Shown here: piece by piece, positions 62,936-64,000 of the stretch | Numbering within the stretch: position 1 is the first letter of the stretch | Layout: each line of letters starts with the position of its first letter | DNA from: an uncultured Eubacterium sp. | Lineage (GTDB): Bacteria > Bacillota > Clostridia > Lachnospirales > Lachnospiraceae | DNA: 64,000 nucleotides | NCBI GenBank assembly: GCA_910584065.1 | Contig: CAJTZN010000007.1 | Location: 34,749-98,748, forward strand | Reading direction: 5' to 3' | The notes under the pieces: model-generated | The model's input: only the letters and a program-made list of their open reading frames with translations | What the model was told of the DNA's origin: nothing | Database searches by the model: none | Position numbers and translations under genes: made by a program

Positions 62936-63907
62936 TTATGATTGCGCCATTTTTTCACTCACCGGCGTATCGACCGGCGGTGTCGGGACTGGCGGTAGGT
63001 TCTTGCCCGGCTGGTCTGCCGGATCTGTCCCGTTTTCCGAAAGACCGTTCTGCTGCCCCGGTTTCTCTAACACGCGGTGCGTCACAGTCACTTTCGCCTT
63101 TCTGCCGATCGGATCCTTTAGCTGATACGTGATCCGATACTGTCCCGGTTTGCTTGTATTCACTTTTTTTACCTTTTTATAAGGCTCTCCTGCTGCCTTT
63201 CTATATCGTATCGAAACTTTGATCTGTTTCGTCGCGAGGAATCCCGTGGTGTTTCTGGCACGCACGCCCTTTCTGACATCATATGTGGTGTCCCCATATG
63301 AAATCGTTTTATCCTTCGCTCCCGTGATCTTCGGTTTCTTTTTATTATACGGATTTCCGGCACTCCACCTGTCCGTCGGGTCGTAACCGATCCCCTTCGG
63401 CAGCTTGATCGTGTCCGGTTTCCCCAACGGCCCGGCCTTTTTGGATTTATATACGATCACTGGTGTCCCCATCGGACAGTTGTCATAGATCCATTTCGCA
63501 TCCTGCACCGTCAGCCGGATACAGCCGTGAGATGCCGTCGTCCCCAGTTTATTGAACTCCTCATTGAACAGGGACGCGGGATCCGCACGATGATAGCAGA
63601 CGGAATGGAACAGGATCGAGCCGACAAAGCGGCTGCAATACTGCCCGTATGTAGACTGTACAAGCGCACGCCAGCGGTGTTTCTGGTAAATGCGGAACGA
63701 ACCGACCGGCGTCGCGTGTCCGACCGAGCAGACAAACACCTTGTATGGCTCATAGCTCCCGTCATTCTTCTCGTAAACCGTCACCGTATTTTTCAACTTG
63801 TTGATCTTTATTTTATATTTCGAAGCCGCACCGGCCTCTGTCTGGCTGCTGCATAGTCCGAGCGTCAGACACAGCACCAGCATTATGAACACCTGCTTCC
63901 ACCTCAT
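62936..63907 (-). CDS. Secreted L,D-transpeptidase (YkuD domain) with C-terminal Ig-like region
   Basis: Makes 3-3 peptidoglycan cross-links or anchors proteins; it is resistant to most beta-lactams. Signal peptide about 1-28; YkuD domain about 30-160 with SHGCIRL (catalytic C129) and FHSVCYHR; then a Gly/Lys-rich beta domain (about 195-285; KPKITGAKDKTISYGDTTYDVRKGV) and a Pro-rich tail. AGGAGG 8 nt before the ATG supports the chosen start; an upstream GTG adds only twelve unlikely residues. First gene of the unit with leuS and the MATE transporter. Confidence 0.92.
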   Translation of the reverse strand: MRWKQVFIMLVLCLTLGLCSSQTEAGAASKYKIKINKLKNTVTVYEKNDGSYEPYKVFVCSVGHATPVGSFRIYQKHRWRALVQSTYGQYCSRFVGSILFHSVCYHRADPASLFNEEFNKLGTTASHGCIRLTVQDAKWIYDNCPMGTPVIVYKSKKAGPLGKPDTIKLPKGIGYDPTDRWSAGNPYNKKKPKITGAKDKTISYGDTTYDVRKGVRARNTTGFLATKQIKVSIRYRKAAGEPYKKVKKVNTSKPGQYRITYQLKDPIGRKAKVTVTHRVLEKPGQQNGLSENGTDPADQPGKNLPPVPTPPVDTPVSEKMAQS

Positions 63908-63949
63908 GCGGTCTGCCTCCTTTGTAAACAAAATAAGTGCCACGCATTT

Positions 63950-63958
63950 ATTGTACCA
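63950..63958 (-). promoter_or_regulatory. Possible extended -10 promoter of the L,D-transpeptidase gene
   Basis: Minus strand TGGTACAAT, about 40 nt before the start codon; no good -35. A GCCGCGTAGCGGC hairpin lies just upstream. Confidence 0.4.
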
Positions 63959-64000
63959 AGCCGCTACGCGGCAGCTGGCCAGCTTTCATCAAATTTTTAC

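Overview
The window (about 50% GC) looks like a chromosomal segment of an anaerobic, low-to-mid GC Gram-positive of the class Clostridia, most likely a motile gut or rumen Lachnospiraceae. The case rests on typical Firmicutes ribosome binding sites and sigma-A promoters, an addB-addA pair, dapL, class-A PBP and YkuD wall enzymes, CDP-glycerol (teichoic acid) polymerases, secreted GH10/GH43 enzymes with Lys-rich bacterial Ig-like modules, and a FliK-like protein. No phage, IS element, CRISPR array or tRNA was seen.

Layout. 0-3.7 kb: the 3' part of a class-A PBP, convergent with rfbB-rfbD (dTDP-rhamnose). 3.8-7.4 kb: an FGGY sugar kinase with its own promoter, then a YgiQ-type radical SAM protein. 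7.5-14.4 kb: gltX, a UvrD-type helicase (frameshifted in Walker A), feoA, feoB, a DUF3990 protein and an abutting small unknown gene, all on the minus strand and tightly spaced. 14.6-23.8 kb: a xylan-degradation locus with two paralogous secreted GH10 xylanases behind a cytidylate-kinase-like gene, a secreted SGNH esterase with an AraC regulator, and a divergent GH43/CBM6 enzyme. 24-28.6 kb: ridA, an NlpC/P60 hydrolase, radA and small genes. 28.6-34.5 kb: glucosaminidase, a cohesin/cadherin-like surface protein and clpC. 34.5-42.5 kb: addB, addA and a methyltransferase. 42.6-45.4 kb: a small membrane-anchored protein, nadE and a 6S RNA gene. 45.4-55.7 kb: dapL, a DUF1002 protein and four consecutive CDP-glycerol glycerophosphotransferase genes, three of them fused to a GT2 domain. 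55.8-64 kb: dinB under an SOS-type promoter, a FliK-like protein, then YkuD transpeptidase, leuS and a MATE transporter.

Three things stand out. First, the xylanase and esterase promoters share a roughly 30-bp bipartite element at the same distance from the -35 box, a good candidate operator for the neighbouring AraC protein; the locus then reads as one small regulon. Second, the tandem GT2-glycerophosphotransferase array suggests a complex, probably glycosylated, teichoic-acid-like polymer. Third, several unrelated genes carry tandem duplications at or near their 3' ends (ygiQ, the surface protein before clpC, addB, dinB). In addB the duplicate is out of frame; in dinB it doubles a probable beta-clamp binding motif.
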